Below, in pieces: positions 55,604-64,000 of a stretch of 64,000 nt of DNA. The first letter of the stretch is position 1; each line of letters begins with the position of its first letter. The position numbers and the translations under genes are program-made. Location: positions 2,000,001 to 2,064,000 of the forward strand of contig NC_008255.1 of the NCBI RefSeq assembly GCF_000014145.1. Reading direction: 5' to 3'. The notes beneath the pieces are model-generated. The model worked only from the letters and a program-made list of their open reading frames with translations. It was not told the origin of the DNA and made no database searches. This DNA is from Cytophaga hutchinsonii ATCC 33406. GTDB taxonomy: Bacteria > Bacteroidota > Bacteroidia > Cytophagales > Cytophagaceae.

Positions 55604-56644
55604 TTATTTTAATATTCTTTTTTTAAGCCACGCTCTGAAGGGCTCATCATATAATTTTAATGCAGCAAACGCCAGCACAATAAAAAGTATAAAAAGTCCT
55701 GAACCAACCGCAAAGAGCTCCGTCGGCGCAGGTTTTTTTATTCCAACCCACGACGTATAAATATATATAAATGGATAATGAATAATATAAATCGGATACG
55801 AAATATCGCCGGAGAATTTGCATACCTTCGCCCACTTACCGCTTATCGTGCCACCTGCACCGGCAGCAATAATAAATGGAAAAACAAAGATAATACACAC
55901 CGCATCATAAAGGCCGTTATACGCAAACACCGGAAGGCTGAAAAGAAAAAAGAGCAATGCAGAACAAATGGCATACGCCATCGGAATGCGAATTAATTTA
56001 CGGGAACGGAATAACAGGATGCCAGCTAAGAATGGAAATACCATACGTACAAAGGCGATCCAGAACGTCTCATAACTCCAGCCCGTACCGATATCACCAT
56101 GATGAATAGATGTTGCGGTCAATACACAAGCGCTTATAAGTACGAGCCCCCACAACAACTTTATACCGATGCGATGTCCGAACCACGCATAGAATATGTT
56201 TGCCATGTATTCCTGAAACAGCGACCACAGCGGACCGTTGAGGGTATGTGTTTCGCCCCAGCCGCGAAGATCCGGTGTTGGCAATAAGGTAAAAGTAAGC
56301 AGCGTTACACCAATAATCTTCAATGCAGGTATCTGTTCTGAATTATTATAAGGATCCAGTGCGAAAGCAAGCACACTGATTACCACACTTAACATAACGA
56401 GCGGATGCAGACGGACAAACCGTATTTTAAAGAAATCAATAACAGACATGTACTCCCAGCGGTCGTCGTATGCATAAGCCACTACAAAGCCGGATAGCAG
56501 AAAAAAGAAATCTACTGCCAGATAGCCGTGATGCATTGGGTTGTCTGTGTAAACAGGAAACGATGCTTCAAAGAGGTGGAAAATAACAACCAGAAGCGCT
56601 GCCGTTCCCCGCAGTCCGTCAAGGATCGGATAATGTGGTCTCAT
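55604..56644 (-). CDS. Acyltransferase family 3 membrane protein
   Basis: 346 residues with about ten hydrophobic helices. The N-terminus RPHYPILDGLRGTAALLVVIFHLFEASFP carries the conserved first helix with the catalytic His (IFH) of the OafA/NodX acyltransferase family. Such proteins O-acetylate or O-acylate surface polysaccharides or lipids. The substrate is unknown. A TATATTTG -7 box lies at 56676-56669 on the minus strand. Confidence 0.93.
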   Translation of the reverse strand: MRPHYPILDGLRGTAALLVVIFHLFEASFPVYTDNPMHHGYLAVDFFFLLSGFVVAYAYDDRWEYMSVIDFFKIRFVRLHPLVMLSVVISVLAFALDPYNNSEQIPALKIIGVTLLTFTLLPTPDLRGWGETHTLNGPLWSLFQEYMANIFYAWFGHRIGIKLLWGLVLISACVLTATSIHHGDIGTGWSYETFWIAFVRMVFPFLAGILLFRSRKLIRIPMAYAICSALLFFLFSLPVFAYNGLYDAVCIIFVFPFIIAAGAGGTISGKWAKVCKFSGDISYPIYIIHYPFIYIYTSWVGIKKPAPTELFAVGSGLFILFIVLAFAALKLYDEPFRAWLKKRILK

Positions 56645-57007
56645 TGTCTGTTTCTTTTGATTTCTTCACAAATATACTGCATGAAAAAGCTTTGGGGTAC
56701 ATGTGAAGAGAAGTTTCATGCATCTCTTATATAAAATTCAGAAAATTAAACCGAATCTGTTACGCTTAATTACCCATACTTCTTTCCAATTTCTACATAG
56801 AAAACAGTTTCAAAAACAACCGGAATTTTTATTTTACCCATACACAAAAGATGAAATTTAATAACGCCTAAATATATCCATACGAAAACACTATATGCTC
56901 CCGGCTTTTATTTTTTAGATTTATTTACCTGTTCCTTTGAATCGTAAAAATAATACATTTACTTTGAAATACAAAGTACTTTATATTTTATAAAAACCGA
57001 CTGAAAA
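56645..57007. other. Divergent intergenic region, no gene
   Basis: A 363-bp AT-rich region between divergent genes, holding promoters for both. Besides the TATATTTG box of the acyltransferase gene, the dyad TACTTTG-N5-CAAAGTA at 56960-56978 lies 30 bp before the di-iron gene and may be an operator. Nothing else is recognised. Confidence 0.5.
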
Positions 57008-57760
57008 ATGAAAACAAGTAAAAAATGGATCGCGCATTTTGAAGCGAATGCTTTACATCAACGGATAAACTGGGACTTGTTTCCTGCAATAACAGAAGCA
57101 GAAACAGCCTCTGTCCTTTCTTCTCTGCAAGCCTGGCAATTGGGTGAAACATCAGATGGTGCCCATCTGATCCATGCATCCACCTTATATGCAAGCCACA
57201 TTGGTGATCTGGATTACATCGATGCGGTAAAACTTTTTATAAAAGAGGAACAAAAGCATGGCAATAATTTAGGCCGGTACCTGGATGTTATTGATAAACC
57301 AAGAATCAAAAAAGACTGGGGAGATAGCTTGTTTAGAAAAATCCGTTATTTCAATACGAATATGGAGATCTGGACGCTGGCAGTAATAACGGTTGAAAGC
57401 GCCGCGCAGGTTTTTTATCAGTGTCTGAAAAATGCAACCGAATGCACGCTACTAAGGCAAATCTGTACAGACATTTTAATTGATGAAGCCTATCACATCG
57501 ACTTCCAAACGGAACGCATGACAATCCTGTTTAATAAAAAGTCCGTTCTCTCACGCTGTCTCAGCCGCATCATGTACCCGGTTTTCTTTTTTTCTACGTC
57601 ACTGCTGGTTTGGTCTGCACATAAAAAATTATTTAAAGCCGGCGGAATAGACTTTAAAAAATACATGAATAAAATGAAATACAAATATTTTAAGACGCTG
57701 CACCGGATTGCTTTGGTATGCAGCAGGAAAAGTACCCTTATACATTCAGCCCTGCATTAA
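57008..57760 (+). CDS. Ferritin-like di-iron protein of unknown function
   Basis: 250 residues. Two ExxH motifs, E81-x-x-H84 (KEEQKHG) and E160-x-x-H163 (IDEAYHIDFQTE), with E130 in VITVESAAQ and E169 as further ligands, form a ferritin-like carboxylate-bridged di-iron site. A hydrophobic segment at about 184-203 suggests membrane contact. The partners and substrate are unknown; it is not a standard bacterioferritin or ribonucleotide reductase. Confidence 0.8.
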   Translation: MKTSKKWIAHFEANALHQRINWDLFPAITEAETASVLSSLQAWQLGETSDGAHLIHASTLYASHIGDLDYIDAVKLFIKEEQKHGNNLGRYLDVIDKPRIKKDWGDSLFRKIRYFNTNMEIWTLAVITVESAAQVFYQCLKNATECTLLRQICTDILIDEAYHIDFQTERMTILFNKKSVLSRCLSRIMYPVFFFSTSLLVWSAHKKLFKAGGIDFKKYMNKMKYKYFKTLHRIALVCSRKSTLIHSALH

Positions 57761-57883
57761 TCAACTGCAGCTTAGCATTGTGAAATGTGATTTGTATAAC
57801 GATCTTTTGAAATTATGTAAAGCTTTGATCTGCATAAAAAAACGGTAAATAGTATCTTTACGATACACCAGCAAACACATTGT

Positions 57884-58687
57884 ATGAAAGCATTAACTCA
57901 GGAAGGTAAACAACAGATAGGATCCATTGCATCAAGATATGGCATCAGCCAGGATTCGGTAACATCTATGCTGCAGGCAGTCATAAACGGCGGCGGCAGA
58001 ATGGCACAATTCAACATCTATGAGCTTGGGGGCAGCGGACAATGGATGCAGGGCGGCATGACTATGGTGGGTGATATGTTTAATCATTCACTAAAAAATA
58101 CGGTGAACAATCTTTGTCAGGAATTGTCTGCGTTACTTTCGAAACAAAACATATTTGAGACTGCACCTGAAACAGCTGAAGGCTTTATAGATGGCTTTGC
58201 GTATGCAGGTAACTGGTGGCCTTCTGAGTTAGGGTCCCCTGGTTCATCAGGCGTACAGAATAATGTGAAATATGCCTTCTTCCCGGCGCCTGTGAGCCGG
58301 CTGGCAATGGAGATTAACGGCGAAGTATCGGTGTATAATACATTGGATCATCACATCTCGGGTGTATCTCAACAGCAGGGCCGCGGCTACTCCGTTGTAT
58401 TCAGCAGCCAGTATGGCAATGTAGATGTATTGAATCTGCCCTTAGTTTCCGGTCCGGGAACAATTAAGCATGATACCACTACACCACTCTCCGCTCCTGC
58501 TGTTTCAACGACATCGTCAGAACCGATAGAACCACTGATCGGCAAGACACCGCTTACATCAACACCTTCCACAACTGAAGATGATATCTTTATAAAAATA
58601 GATAAGCTGGGAGAACTATTTAATAAAGGAATTTTAACGCTGGAAGAATTCAACAGTAAAAAAGCAGAGTTGCTGGCAAGATTGTAG
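57884..58687 (+). CDS. SHOCT-domain protein
   Basis: 267 residues. The body (residues 1-175) starts KALTQEGKQQIGSIASRYGISQDSV, has a Gly-rich region (NGGGRMAQFNIYELGGSGQWM) and resembles lipid- or envelope-related SHOCT proteins. A Thr/Ser/Pro-rich linker (about 195-225) leads to a C-terminal SHOCT domain (FIKIDKLGELFNKGILTLEEF). SHOCT is a short oligomerisation/regulation module. Function unknown. A GTATC-N5-GATAC dyad lies at 57852-57866. Confidence 0.8.
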   Translation: MKALTQEGKQQIGSIASRYGISQDSVTSMLQAVINGGGRMAQFNIYELGGSGQWMQGGMTMVGDMFNHSLKNTVNNLCQELSALLSKQNIFETAPETAEGFIDGFAYAGNWWPSELGSPGSSGVQNNVKYAFFPAPVSRLAMEINGEVSVYNTLDHHISGVSQQQGRGYSVVFSSQYGNVDVLNLPLVSGPGTIKHDTTTPLSAPAVSTTSSEPIEPLIGKTPLTSTPSTTEDDIFIKIDKLGELFNKGILTLEEFNSKKAELLARL

Positions 58688-58874
58688 TCTTTATTAGAAT
58701 TTACTCAATGAAGTGATTAGAGTATTTTATCTGGCTGTTGCTGGCATTGTTGCTCACACAAGGCTAAAAAAGAACTTGATACTGAATGCAAGTCAAACAA
58801 TACAATCGCAAAGCAAATCACTACAAGCCTTTCCTGTAAACAATACTATCAAACGGAAATTCTAACAAACATTT

Positions 58875-59618
58875 TTAAGGTGTGTTAGAAATGGTTCTGC
58901 TTTTAACCGCATTCAGCACCAGATCAATACCCTGACGCAACAAGGAGTTACGTGTCTTCCTGTAGGCTTCTGTCAATAAAGGAACACAAGCACGTGTACC
59001 TACCGTTTCCAGTGTTGTACAGATTATGTTTTTCATATGACTGTCTTTGGTTGCGGCAAATAGTCCGAGCAGCAGCGGTTCAACTTCCGGATCCGCTGTT
59101 TTTGCAAGCGCAAGAATCGCATTTGTTTTCAGGTGCACTCCACGCTTCTTTGCCAGCTGTTTGATGGGCTCTATGTTCAGGCCTGCAGCTGTCTTATCCA
59201 TTTTTTCAATACCGATCAAAATAGATATGTTCACATCTGCATCTTTTTCATGCTCCAGATGCATCATGAGAAAATTGAATAAAGCATTATCCTTTGTATT
59301 TGTACATACGTAGGCGAGGCAAAAAAACAGGTGTCGCTTCTTCGCTTCGTAAGCAGGTAAAGCAAGCAATTGCAACAAAGCTTCTTTCTCATCCTCGGTA
59401 GACAGTGTTTCCGCCCTGCGGCAGGCATACCAGGAAACCTGATCAGTATTGCTTATTTCGGTTCTTCTTTTCCGTTGCAGCAAGGGAGAATATAACTCCT
59501 CCGAAGCCATCGTATTCACAAGAAAAGACATGTCATTATTTCTAAGATCTGATTCAAGCAGCAGCCGCGCTTCTTTCAGTCTGGAAGCATGACTTTTAAA
59601 TAAATTAAAAATTTTCAT
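58875..59618 (-). CDS. HEAT-like repeat protein
   Basis: 247 residues from ATG 59618. Helical repeats of the HEAT type are visible (LNIEPIKQLAKKRGVHLKTNAILALAKTADPEVEPLLLGLFAATKDSHMKN, ACVPLLTEAYRKTRN). It probably serves as a scaffold or assembly factor; no partner is evident. It stands alone between a SHOCT gene and a RibD-like gene. Confidence 0.65.
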   Translation of the reverse strand: MKIFNLFKSHASRLKEARLLLESDLRNNDMSFLVNTMASEELYSPLLQRKRRTEISNTDQVSWYACRRAETLSTEDEKEALLQLLALPAYEAKKRHLFFCLAYVCTNTKDNALFNFLMMHLEHEKDADVNISILIGIEKMDKTAAGLNIEPIKQLAKKRGVHLKTNAILALAKTADPEVEPLLLGLFAATKDSHMKNIICTTLETVGTRACVPLLTEAYRKTRNSLLRQGIDLVLNAVKSRTISNTP

Positions 59619-59677
59619 ACGCAAAATAAATATCCGTTACAATATTTCTTCTTTTTAAATTTAGAAAAACTGATTTG

Positions 59678-60226
59678 TTATTTCAGCGGCTCATAATACA
59701 AAATAACCGCACCGGATGTAAAGTTTTTTGTCTGTACCAATCTGAACATAGGCTTATCCTGGATATTCTTAAATAGAGGCAAACCACTGCCTGCAACAAC
59801 CGGGTGCACACAGAGCTGAAATTCATCAATTAAATTCAGATTCATAGCAGCTACAATCATACCCGGACTGCACACATAAATATCTTTACCCGGCTGCTGT
59901 TTAAGTGCTGTAAGCTCTTCTTCAAGACTTCCTTTTGCCAGCGTTGCACTATTCCAACCTGTATCCTTCAGCGTATGAGAAAAGACAAGTTTAGGTACGC
60001 GGTCGATGGCAGCTGCAAATTCATCTGTAGCTTTTTTACCCGTAGGGTTTGCCCGTATGCTTTGCCAGTACTGCATCAGCTGGTATGTAACCCTGCCATA
60101 CACGGCAACGCCGGTGTTATGCAGCAGGTCTGCGTAATGCTGGTGGATCTCTGCATCCGGATTAACTGCTGTATGGTCGCAATATCCATCAATCGTCATG
60201 TTGATGGCTGCAATTACTTTTCTCAT
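59678..60226 (-). CDS. RibD C-terminal/dihydrofolate-reductase-like protein
   Basis: 182 residues from ATG 60226 (MRKVIAAINMTIDGY). The longer frame begins with a hydrophobic stretch not seen in this family. Typical segments: AAINMTIDGYCDH, GVAVYGRVTYQLMQYW, LVFSHTLKD and ELTALKQQPGKDIYVCSPGM. Such proteins are NADPH-dependent reductases; natural substrates are mostly unknown. Confidence 0.9.
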   Translation of the reverse strand: MRKVIAAINMTIDGYCDHTAVNPDAEIHQHYADLLHNTGVAVYGRVTYQLMQYWQSIRANPTGKKATDEFAAAIDRVPKLVFSHTLKDTGWNSATLAKGSLEEELTALKQQPGKDIYVCSPGMIVAAMNLNLIDEFQLCVHPVVAGSGLPLFKNIQDKPMFRLVQTKNFTSGAVILYYEPLK

Positions 60227-60343
60227 AGGCTGTTTTTTTATTATTGATATTAAAAACTTCTTCAATGACGTGTCTCAGAACACAGCCTGCTGTCAGGTAT
60301 GTTTTATATTCAGCTTCATTAAAATATCTGTTTAATAATGTCT

Positions 60344-60994
60344 TTAAAATTCTATTTCCAACGAAGGACGAATACGTATGTCTGGATGATTGCCGGAAGC
60401 AAAGAAATATACATTATATGGAATTTCATTTACCAGTTTCAATCTTAAACCAAAACGTTTACCGGCGGGTTTATCAATCATATGCTGTACCAGATTCGTT
60501 ACATCCAGTTTTAAATAATCAGACTTGGGATTTTCTTTTTTATTGATCGTTACACGCTCCTGCCTATCAATATCGGGTTGCATGTTCCAGGTAACTGTTT
60601 TTTCATTCCAGTCAGAAACAATCTCTTCAATCATGAAACCAACTTCTGCTTTATTGCCTTGTCCTCCTAACCGGGCATCGTATCTGGATGTTGGATTAAA
60701 ATACAGATTCAGATAAGCATGTTTAATTTTTGTATGCTGCACAATGTCTGCTGTATTAAAATCCAATACCACCCGATTTACATTTACTCCGCCATCTTGT
60801 GTCCAGGCATACAAATGTATATCCTCCAGTTCACCGTAATTATTTTCGGGAACAATTCTGCTGAACACAGCATCACCACGTACAGATTGGTAGGAATACC
60901 TTGTTACGGTATTTTCAGAAGTATGTATCGTATGCTTTTTTGAGCAGCCGATAACGAACAAAATAACTGATAAAAGAAAGAAAATATTTTTCAT
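60344..60994 (-). CDS. DNRLRE-domain lipoprotein
   Basis: 216 residues from ATG 60994, with a lipoprotein signal (MKNIFFLLSVILFVIGC). The rest is a beta-sandwich DNRLRE/CBM96-like domain (VVLDFNTADIVQHTKIKHAYLNLYF, SDWNEKTVTWNMQP, LDVTNLVQHMIDKPAGKRFGLRLK). These domains bind polysaccharides such as alginate or are structural in surface proteins. The longer frame to 61108 overlaps the terminator and end of the PDH E2 gene. Confidence 0.8.
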   Translation of the reverse strand: MKNIFFLLSVILFVIGCSKKHTIHTSENTVTRYSYQSVRGDAVFSRIVPENNYGELEDIHLYAWTQDGGVNVNRVVLDFNTADIVQHTKIKHAYLNLYFNPTSRYDARLGGQGNKAEVGFMIEEIVSDWNEKTVTWNMQPDIDRQERVTINKKENPKSDYLKLDVTNLVQHMIDKPAGKRFGLRLKLVNEIPYNVYFFASGNHPDIRIRPSLEIEF

Positions 60995-61023
60995 AAAAAG
61001 CTTATTGGAAAGGATTGAAAATA

Positions 61024-61052
61024 AAATGCCCCGATAAGTTATCGGGGCATTT
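61024..61052 (-). terminator. Terminator of the PDH E2 gene
   Basis: AAATGCCCCGAT (61024-61035) pairs with ATCGGGGCATTT (61041-61052) around AAGTT. It lies 28 nt beyond the PDH E2 stop codon on the minus strand. The T run is weak (TTATTTT). Confidence 0.85.
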
Positions 61053-61079
61053 ATTGTATAAGAAGATATAAGAAGAAAC

Positions 61080-62744
61080 TTACGCAAGAATACGTACCGG
61101 ATCTTCAAGGTAGCTTTTTAATGTCTGTAAGAACGCTGAACCTACTGCACCATCTACTACACGGTGATCGCACGCTAAGGTTACTTTCATGATGTTACCA
61201 ACTACAATCTGTCCGTTTTTAACGATCGGAGTCTGTTTGATACCGCCTACGGATAAGATACATGCATCCGGAGAGTTGATGATCGATGTAAACTCATCAA
61301 TACCAAACATACCTAAGTTAGAGATCGTGAATGTATTGCCGGCCATGTCTGCAGGCTGTATTTTTTTGCTCTTTGCTTTACCGCCAAGTTCTTTTACTTC
61401 CTGAGAAATATGAGACAAGGATTTAGAATCTGCGAAACGTACTACCGGAACAACAAGTCCATCTTCAATAGCAATGGCAACACCAATGTGAATGTGGTGG
61501 TTCACACGGATTTTGTCTCCCTGCCACGAAGCGTTCACCATCGGGTGTTTGCGAAGCGCTGCTGCACTTGCACGGATCACCATATCATTGAATGAAACTT
61601 TCGCTGTAGCTACTTCATTGATGCTTGCACGTGCTTCTATCGCTTTATCCATGTTGATTTCCATGGTTAAATAGAAGTGCGGAGCAGTGAATAAGCTTTC
61701 AGATAAACGTTTCACGATTACTTTACGCATTTGTGAAACCGGTACTTCGTCAAAGCCTTCCTGACCAACTATGTTTGGTAATGAAGCTGCCGGAGCGCCG
61801 GAACCTTTAGCAGGAGCTGCTTCAGCCGGAGCCGCTTTAAAGTTTTCAATGTCGCGTTTTATAACACGGCCGTGATCTCCTGAACCTTTAACCTGTTTGA
61901 TATCGATTCCTTTGTCTGAAGCAATTTTACGTGCCAGCGGAGAAATCTTGGCTCTTTCATCTGAAGAGGAAGAAGCCTGTGCTGCAGGAGCATTGTTTGA
62001 TGCGGGTGCAGAAGCTGTTTCCTGTTTAGCCGGTTCGCTTGCTGCTGCCGGAGCTGCAGATGGCTTACCGCCGTTTTTATATGCGTTGATGATCGGTGTT
62101 ACATCTGTTCCTTTTTCACCAATAATGGCAATCAGGCCGTCGATCTGAACCGCATCTCCTTCTTTTACTTCAATGTGAAGAAGTGTTCCGTCTTCATAAG
62201 ATTCCATTTCCATGGTAGCCTTATCAGTAGCTACTTCTGCAAGTAACTCACCAGACTTAACTGCATCTCCAACTTTTTTATGCCATGCTACAATTGTCCC
62301 TTCAACCATTGTATCACTCATTTTAGGCATTAAGATCGCTTCTGCTTTGATAGAAGAAAGATCTACTGCAGGTGCAGCCTGTTTAGCCGCTTCCGCAGGC
62401 TTTTCAGCTTTTGGTACCTCTGCTTCTGCTTTAGCTTCTGTTTTTGGAGCCTCAGCTGGTGCACCGCCACCTTTGATTTCTTTAATTAAAGCATCAATAT
62501 TTTCACCATCTTTACCAATTACTGCAATTACACCATCAATAGGTACTGCACTTTTTGCTTCAGCTGCTATATATAGGAGTGTTCCGTCTTCATAAGATTC
62601 CATTTCCATGGTAGCCTTATCCGTTTCAACTTCTGCTAAAAGGTCTCCGGATTTCACCTTATCTCCTACTTTTTTGTGCCATGCCGCGATAACACCTTCT
62701 GTCATGGTATCGCTCATTTTAGGCATTTTAATCAATTCTGCCAT
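61080..62744 (-). CDS. Pyruvate dehydrogenase E2 (dihydrolipoamide acetyltransferase)
   Basis: Transfers the acetyl group to CoA in the pyruvate dehydrogenase complex. 554 residues: two lipoyl domains with lipoylated lysines K43 and K175 in ETDKATME and ATDKATME, Ala/Pro/Glu-rich linkers, a peripheral-subunit-binding domain (ISPLARKIASDKGIDIKQVKGSGDHGRV) and a catalytic domain ending with the active-site His/Asp motif DHRVVDGAVGSAFL. The E1 and E3 genes are not in the window. It stands alone with its own terminator. Confidence 0.96.
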   Translation of the reverse strand: MAELIKMPKMSDTMTEGVIAAWHKKVGDKVKSGDLLAEVETDKATMEMESYEDGTLLYIAAEAKSAVPIDGVIAVIGKDGENIDALIKEIKGGGAPAEAPKTEAKAEAEVPKAEKPAEAAKQAAPAVDLSSIKAEAILMPKMSDTMVEGTIVAWHKKVGDAVKSGELLAEVATDKATMEMESYEDGTLLHIEVKEGDAVQIDGLIAIIGEKGTDVTPIINAYKNGGKPSAAPAAASEPAKQETASAPASNNAPAAQASSSSDERAKISPLARKIASDKGIDIKQVKGSGDHGRVIKRDIENFKAAPAEAAPAKGSGAPAASLPNIVGQEGFDEVPVSQMRKVIVKRLSESLFTAPHFYLTMEINMDKAIEARASINEVATAKVSFNDMVIRASAAALRKHPMVNASWQGDKIRVNHHIHIGVAIAIEDGLVVPVVRFADSKSLSHISQEVKELGGKAKSKKIQPADMAGNTFTISNLGMFGIDEFTSIINSPDACILSVGGIKQTPIVKNGQIVVGNIMKVTLACDHRVVDGAVGSAFLQTLKSYLEDPVRILA

Positions 62745-62972
62745 TATCTTTTATAGAGATTAAACGTATGCTTAGAACTCAAAAATACGTTTTTTACAAT
62801 AAATTCCCACTACTAAGTATAGAATTTCTGTAGGTACTTTTGCGTAGCTGCTTATTTTTTTATTTTTAAAGAACCGACCTGTATTTAAAGAACTGTTTGT
62901 TAACGGATTGCTTTTTCAGCTACTTCCGGCTCGCGCACCCAATCTTTCAACAACAGGTATGGAATTTAGGTT

Positions 62973-63632
62973 TCAATCCGGTATTTGCTGCAGGCCGGCC
63001 AAATGTTGCTGATCATTGCTGCAGACAATTTTTATTTCCTGCACACTTCCTTCCAATACATATAAACATAGATTGGCGTGCTGAAACTGATCCATTTCAG
63101 CCAGGCTTGTTTTAGTAATCAGGCTCAATAAGATACGGATGGCTCTGCCGTGCATACACATGAGAATGGTTTCATAGGGAGAATTAAGAATTTCCGTTAC
63201 AACGGGTTCCTGACGCTTCTGTACATCCAGCGGACTTTCACCACCCCACATTTTGAATTCAATATCGCCTTGCTGCCAGCGGGCCAGAAGATCTTTATAT
63301 TCATTGTGTTCAGTGGCCGTTGCCAGTTTACCATCCATTTCGCCCCAGCTGATCTCATTCAAACCCGGACGGATGAAATGCGGAATCGGCTGATCAATAA
63401 AGGACTGTACAGATTCAATGCTTCTGTTCAAGGCAGATGTATATACCACATCAAACGGTATGTGCCTGTATGCCTGATAAAAGGCATCCGCCTGGGCACG
63501 TCCCGTGTCATTCAACGATGAATTTACTGCACTGCCTTGTACAATTCCCCTTTTATTGAATTCCGTTTGTCCGTGGCGGACGAGGTATATTTTTTTGGTA
63601 CTCAAAATTATTCTACTTTTGTTAGCCTTCAA
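62973..63632 (-). CDS. Histidine phosphatase family protein (phosphoglycerate mutase-like)
   Basis: 219 residues with the RHGQTEFNKRG phosphate-binding motif (residues 19-29) and the MCMHGRAIRILL motif carrying the second active-site His. It dephosphorylates small substrates; which one is unknown. ATG 63632 is chosen; TTG 63605 is an alternative start, close to the motif. It diverges from the thioesterase gene at 63650 with only 17 bp between them, so their promoters must overlap coding sequence. Confidence 0.9.
   Translation of the reverse strand: MKANKSRIILSTKKIYLVRHGQTEFNKRGIVQGSAVNSSLNDTGRAQADAFYQAYRHIPFDVVYTSALNRSIESVQSFIDQPIPHFIRPGLNEISWGEMDGKLATATEHNEYKDLLARWQQGDIEFKMWGGESPLDVQKRQEPVVTEILNSPYETILMCMHGRAIRILLSLITKTSLAEMDQFQHANLCLYVLEGSVQEIKIVCSNDQQHLAGLQQIPD
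63594..63621 (+). promoter_or_regulatory. Bacteroidota promoter of the thioesterase gene
   Basis: TTTG (63594-63597), a 16-nt spacer and TACTTTTG (63614-63621) fit the consensus. The predicted start is near 63628, leaving about 22 nt before ATG 63650. It lies inside the 5' coding end of the divergent histidine phosphatase gene. Confidence 0.55.
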
Positions 63633-63649
63633 TCTTGCTTACAAGTATA

Positions 63650-64000
63650 ATGATAAATACAAACATAACACTTGAAGAATTAAATAAAATGAGTGTGAAC
63701 ACCATGGGTGAACACCTGGGAATTGTATTTACAGAAGTAGGTACCGATTATATCTGCGGCACCATGCCGGTAGATAACCGAACCAAGCAGCCGATGGGAT
63801 TGTTACATGGCGGAGCATCCGGTGTATTAGCCGAAACACTTGGCAGCATCGGTTCGTATTTGTGTGTGGATATTAAAACGAAGGCCTGTGTGGGCCTCAA
63901 CCTTTCGTGCAACCACATACGTGCGGCCAAGGACGGTCTGGTGACTGGTAAAGCTGTATTGATACATGAAGGCGGAAAAACACATATCTGGAATATTGAT
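63650..64000 (+). CDS. Hotdog-fold thioesterase (PaaI/MenI-like), truncated by window end
   Basis: 117 codons, open at the right edge. It has the hotdog pattern: LNKMSVNTMGEHLGIVFTEV, GTMPVDNRTKQPMGLLHGG, a conserved GGASGVLAETLGSIGSY block with the acidic catalytic residue (E in LAET), and GLNLSCNHIRAAKDGLVTGKA. Family members hydrolyse acyl-CoAs such as phenylacetyl-CoA or 1,4-dihydroxy-2-naphthoyl-CoA; substrate not shown. Only the last 20-30 residues appear missing. Confidence 0.9.
   Translation, partial: MINTNITLEELNKMSVNTMGEHLGIVFTEVGTDYICGTMPVDNRTKQPMGLLHGGASGVLAETLGSIGSYLCVDIKTKACVGLNLSCNHIRAAKDGLVTGKAVLIHEGGKTHIWNID

Noticed and set aside
60995-61108. Upstream extension of the DNRLRE lipoprotein frame
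   Set aside because: It overlaps the terminator and the end of the PDH E2 gene and would hide the clear lipoprotein signal.
62900-62965. 22-codon minus-strand frame ending KDWVREPEVAEKAIR
   Set aside because: It looks protein-like but has no start codon other than TTG/CTG and is too short; could be the tail of a lost gene, but evidence is thin.

Overview
The window is a chromosomal segment of a Bacteroidota bacterium, most likely an aerobic, cellulose-degrading, gliding Cytophagales organism of the Cytophaga hutchinsonii type. Four things in the sequence point there. Several intergenic regions carry the Bacteroidota promoter consensus (TTTG at -33, TAnnTTTG at -7). Shine-Dalgarno sequences are scarce. 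Some exported proteins have the type IX secretion (T9SS) sorting domain, and there are two PorE-like TPR/PD40/OmpA proteins. Finally, a GH5 cellulase sits beside many Bacteroidota-specific families (DUF5686, GSIII glutamine synthetase, DUF6157). The species name is inference from content, not a database match. I see no insertion sequence, prophage, CRISPR array or rRNA operon.

Layout. 1-9.6 kb is a housekeeping block: a Zn/Cd-type CDF exporter, purA, a STAS regulator, a Fur-family regulator, a bifunctional Rel/SpoT, tRNA-Leu(UAG), trigger factor, clpP and clpX. 9.6-16.1 kb holds an AT-rich 620-bp region with a decayed gene and an operator array in front of an XRE regulator, then a lipoprotein, two PorE-like proteins and two very small exported proteins. 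16.1-21.1 kb has a GT-C-type membrane protein, queE, folD and lepA. 21.2-26 kb is a two-gene unit of a membrane-anchored patatin and a DUF5686 outer-membrane barrel. 26-36.7 kb is accessory: small proteins of unknown function, the GH5 cellulase, a cysteine-bearing OmpA-like protein, YdeI, DUF1761, a WYL regulator, a T9SS cargo protein and an NTF2-like protein. 36.8-40.3 kb carries two different glutamine synthetases side by side (GSII and GSIII). 40.5-49.1 kb holds an LtaS-like phosphotransferase, mtaB, a second GT-C-like protein, another T9SS cargo protein, an exported amidotransferase-fold protein and a glutaminase. 49.2-53 kb is the DUF3999/DUF2339 membrane pair. 53-64 kb mixes a lipoprotein, an FMN reductase, a ribosome hibernation factor, an acyltransferase, a ferritin-like di-iron protein, a SHOCT protein, a HEAT-like protein, a RibD-like reductase, a DNRLRE lipoprotein, the pyruvate dehydrogenase E2 subunit, a histidine phosphatase and a truncated hotdog thioesterase.

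How the genes work together. clpP and clpX form one protease. Trigger factor and Clp are neighbours, as in many bacteria. GSII, GSIII and glutaminase bracket glutamine synthesis and breakdown. The PorE-like proteins, the T9SS cargo proteins and the cellulase belong to the cell-envelope and secretion lifestyle. Most genes are in short units closed by strong hairpin terminators, several of them bidirectional. Several start codons were moved downstream from the longest open frame, because the extra N-terminal codons begin with TTG inside a -7 promoter box or precede an obvious signal peptide. The most interesting leads are the 12-mer operator array at 10.06-10.22 kb, the patatin-DUF5686 unit, the paired PorE-like proteins and the tandem promoters in front of the tRNA. 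No clearly new defence or mobile system is visible.
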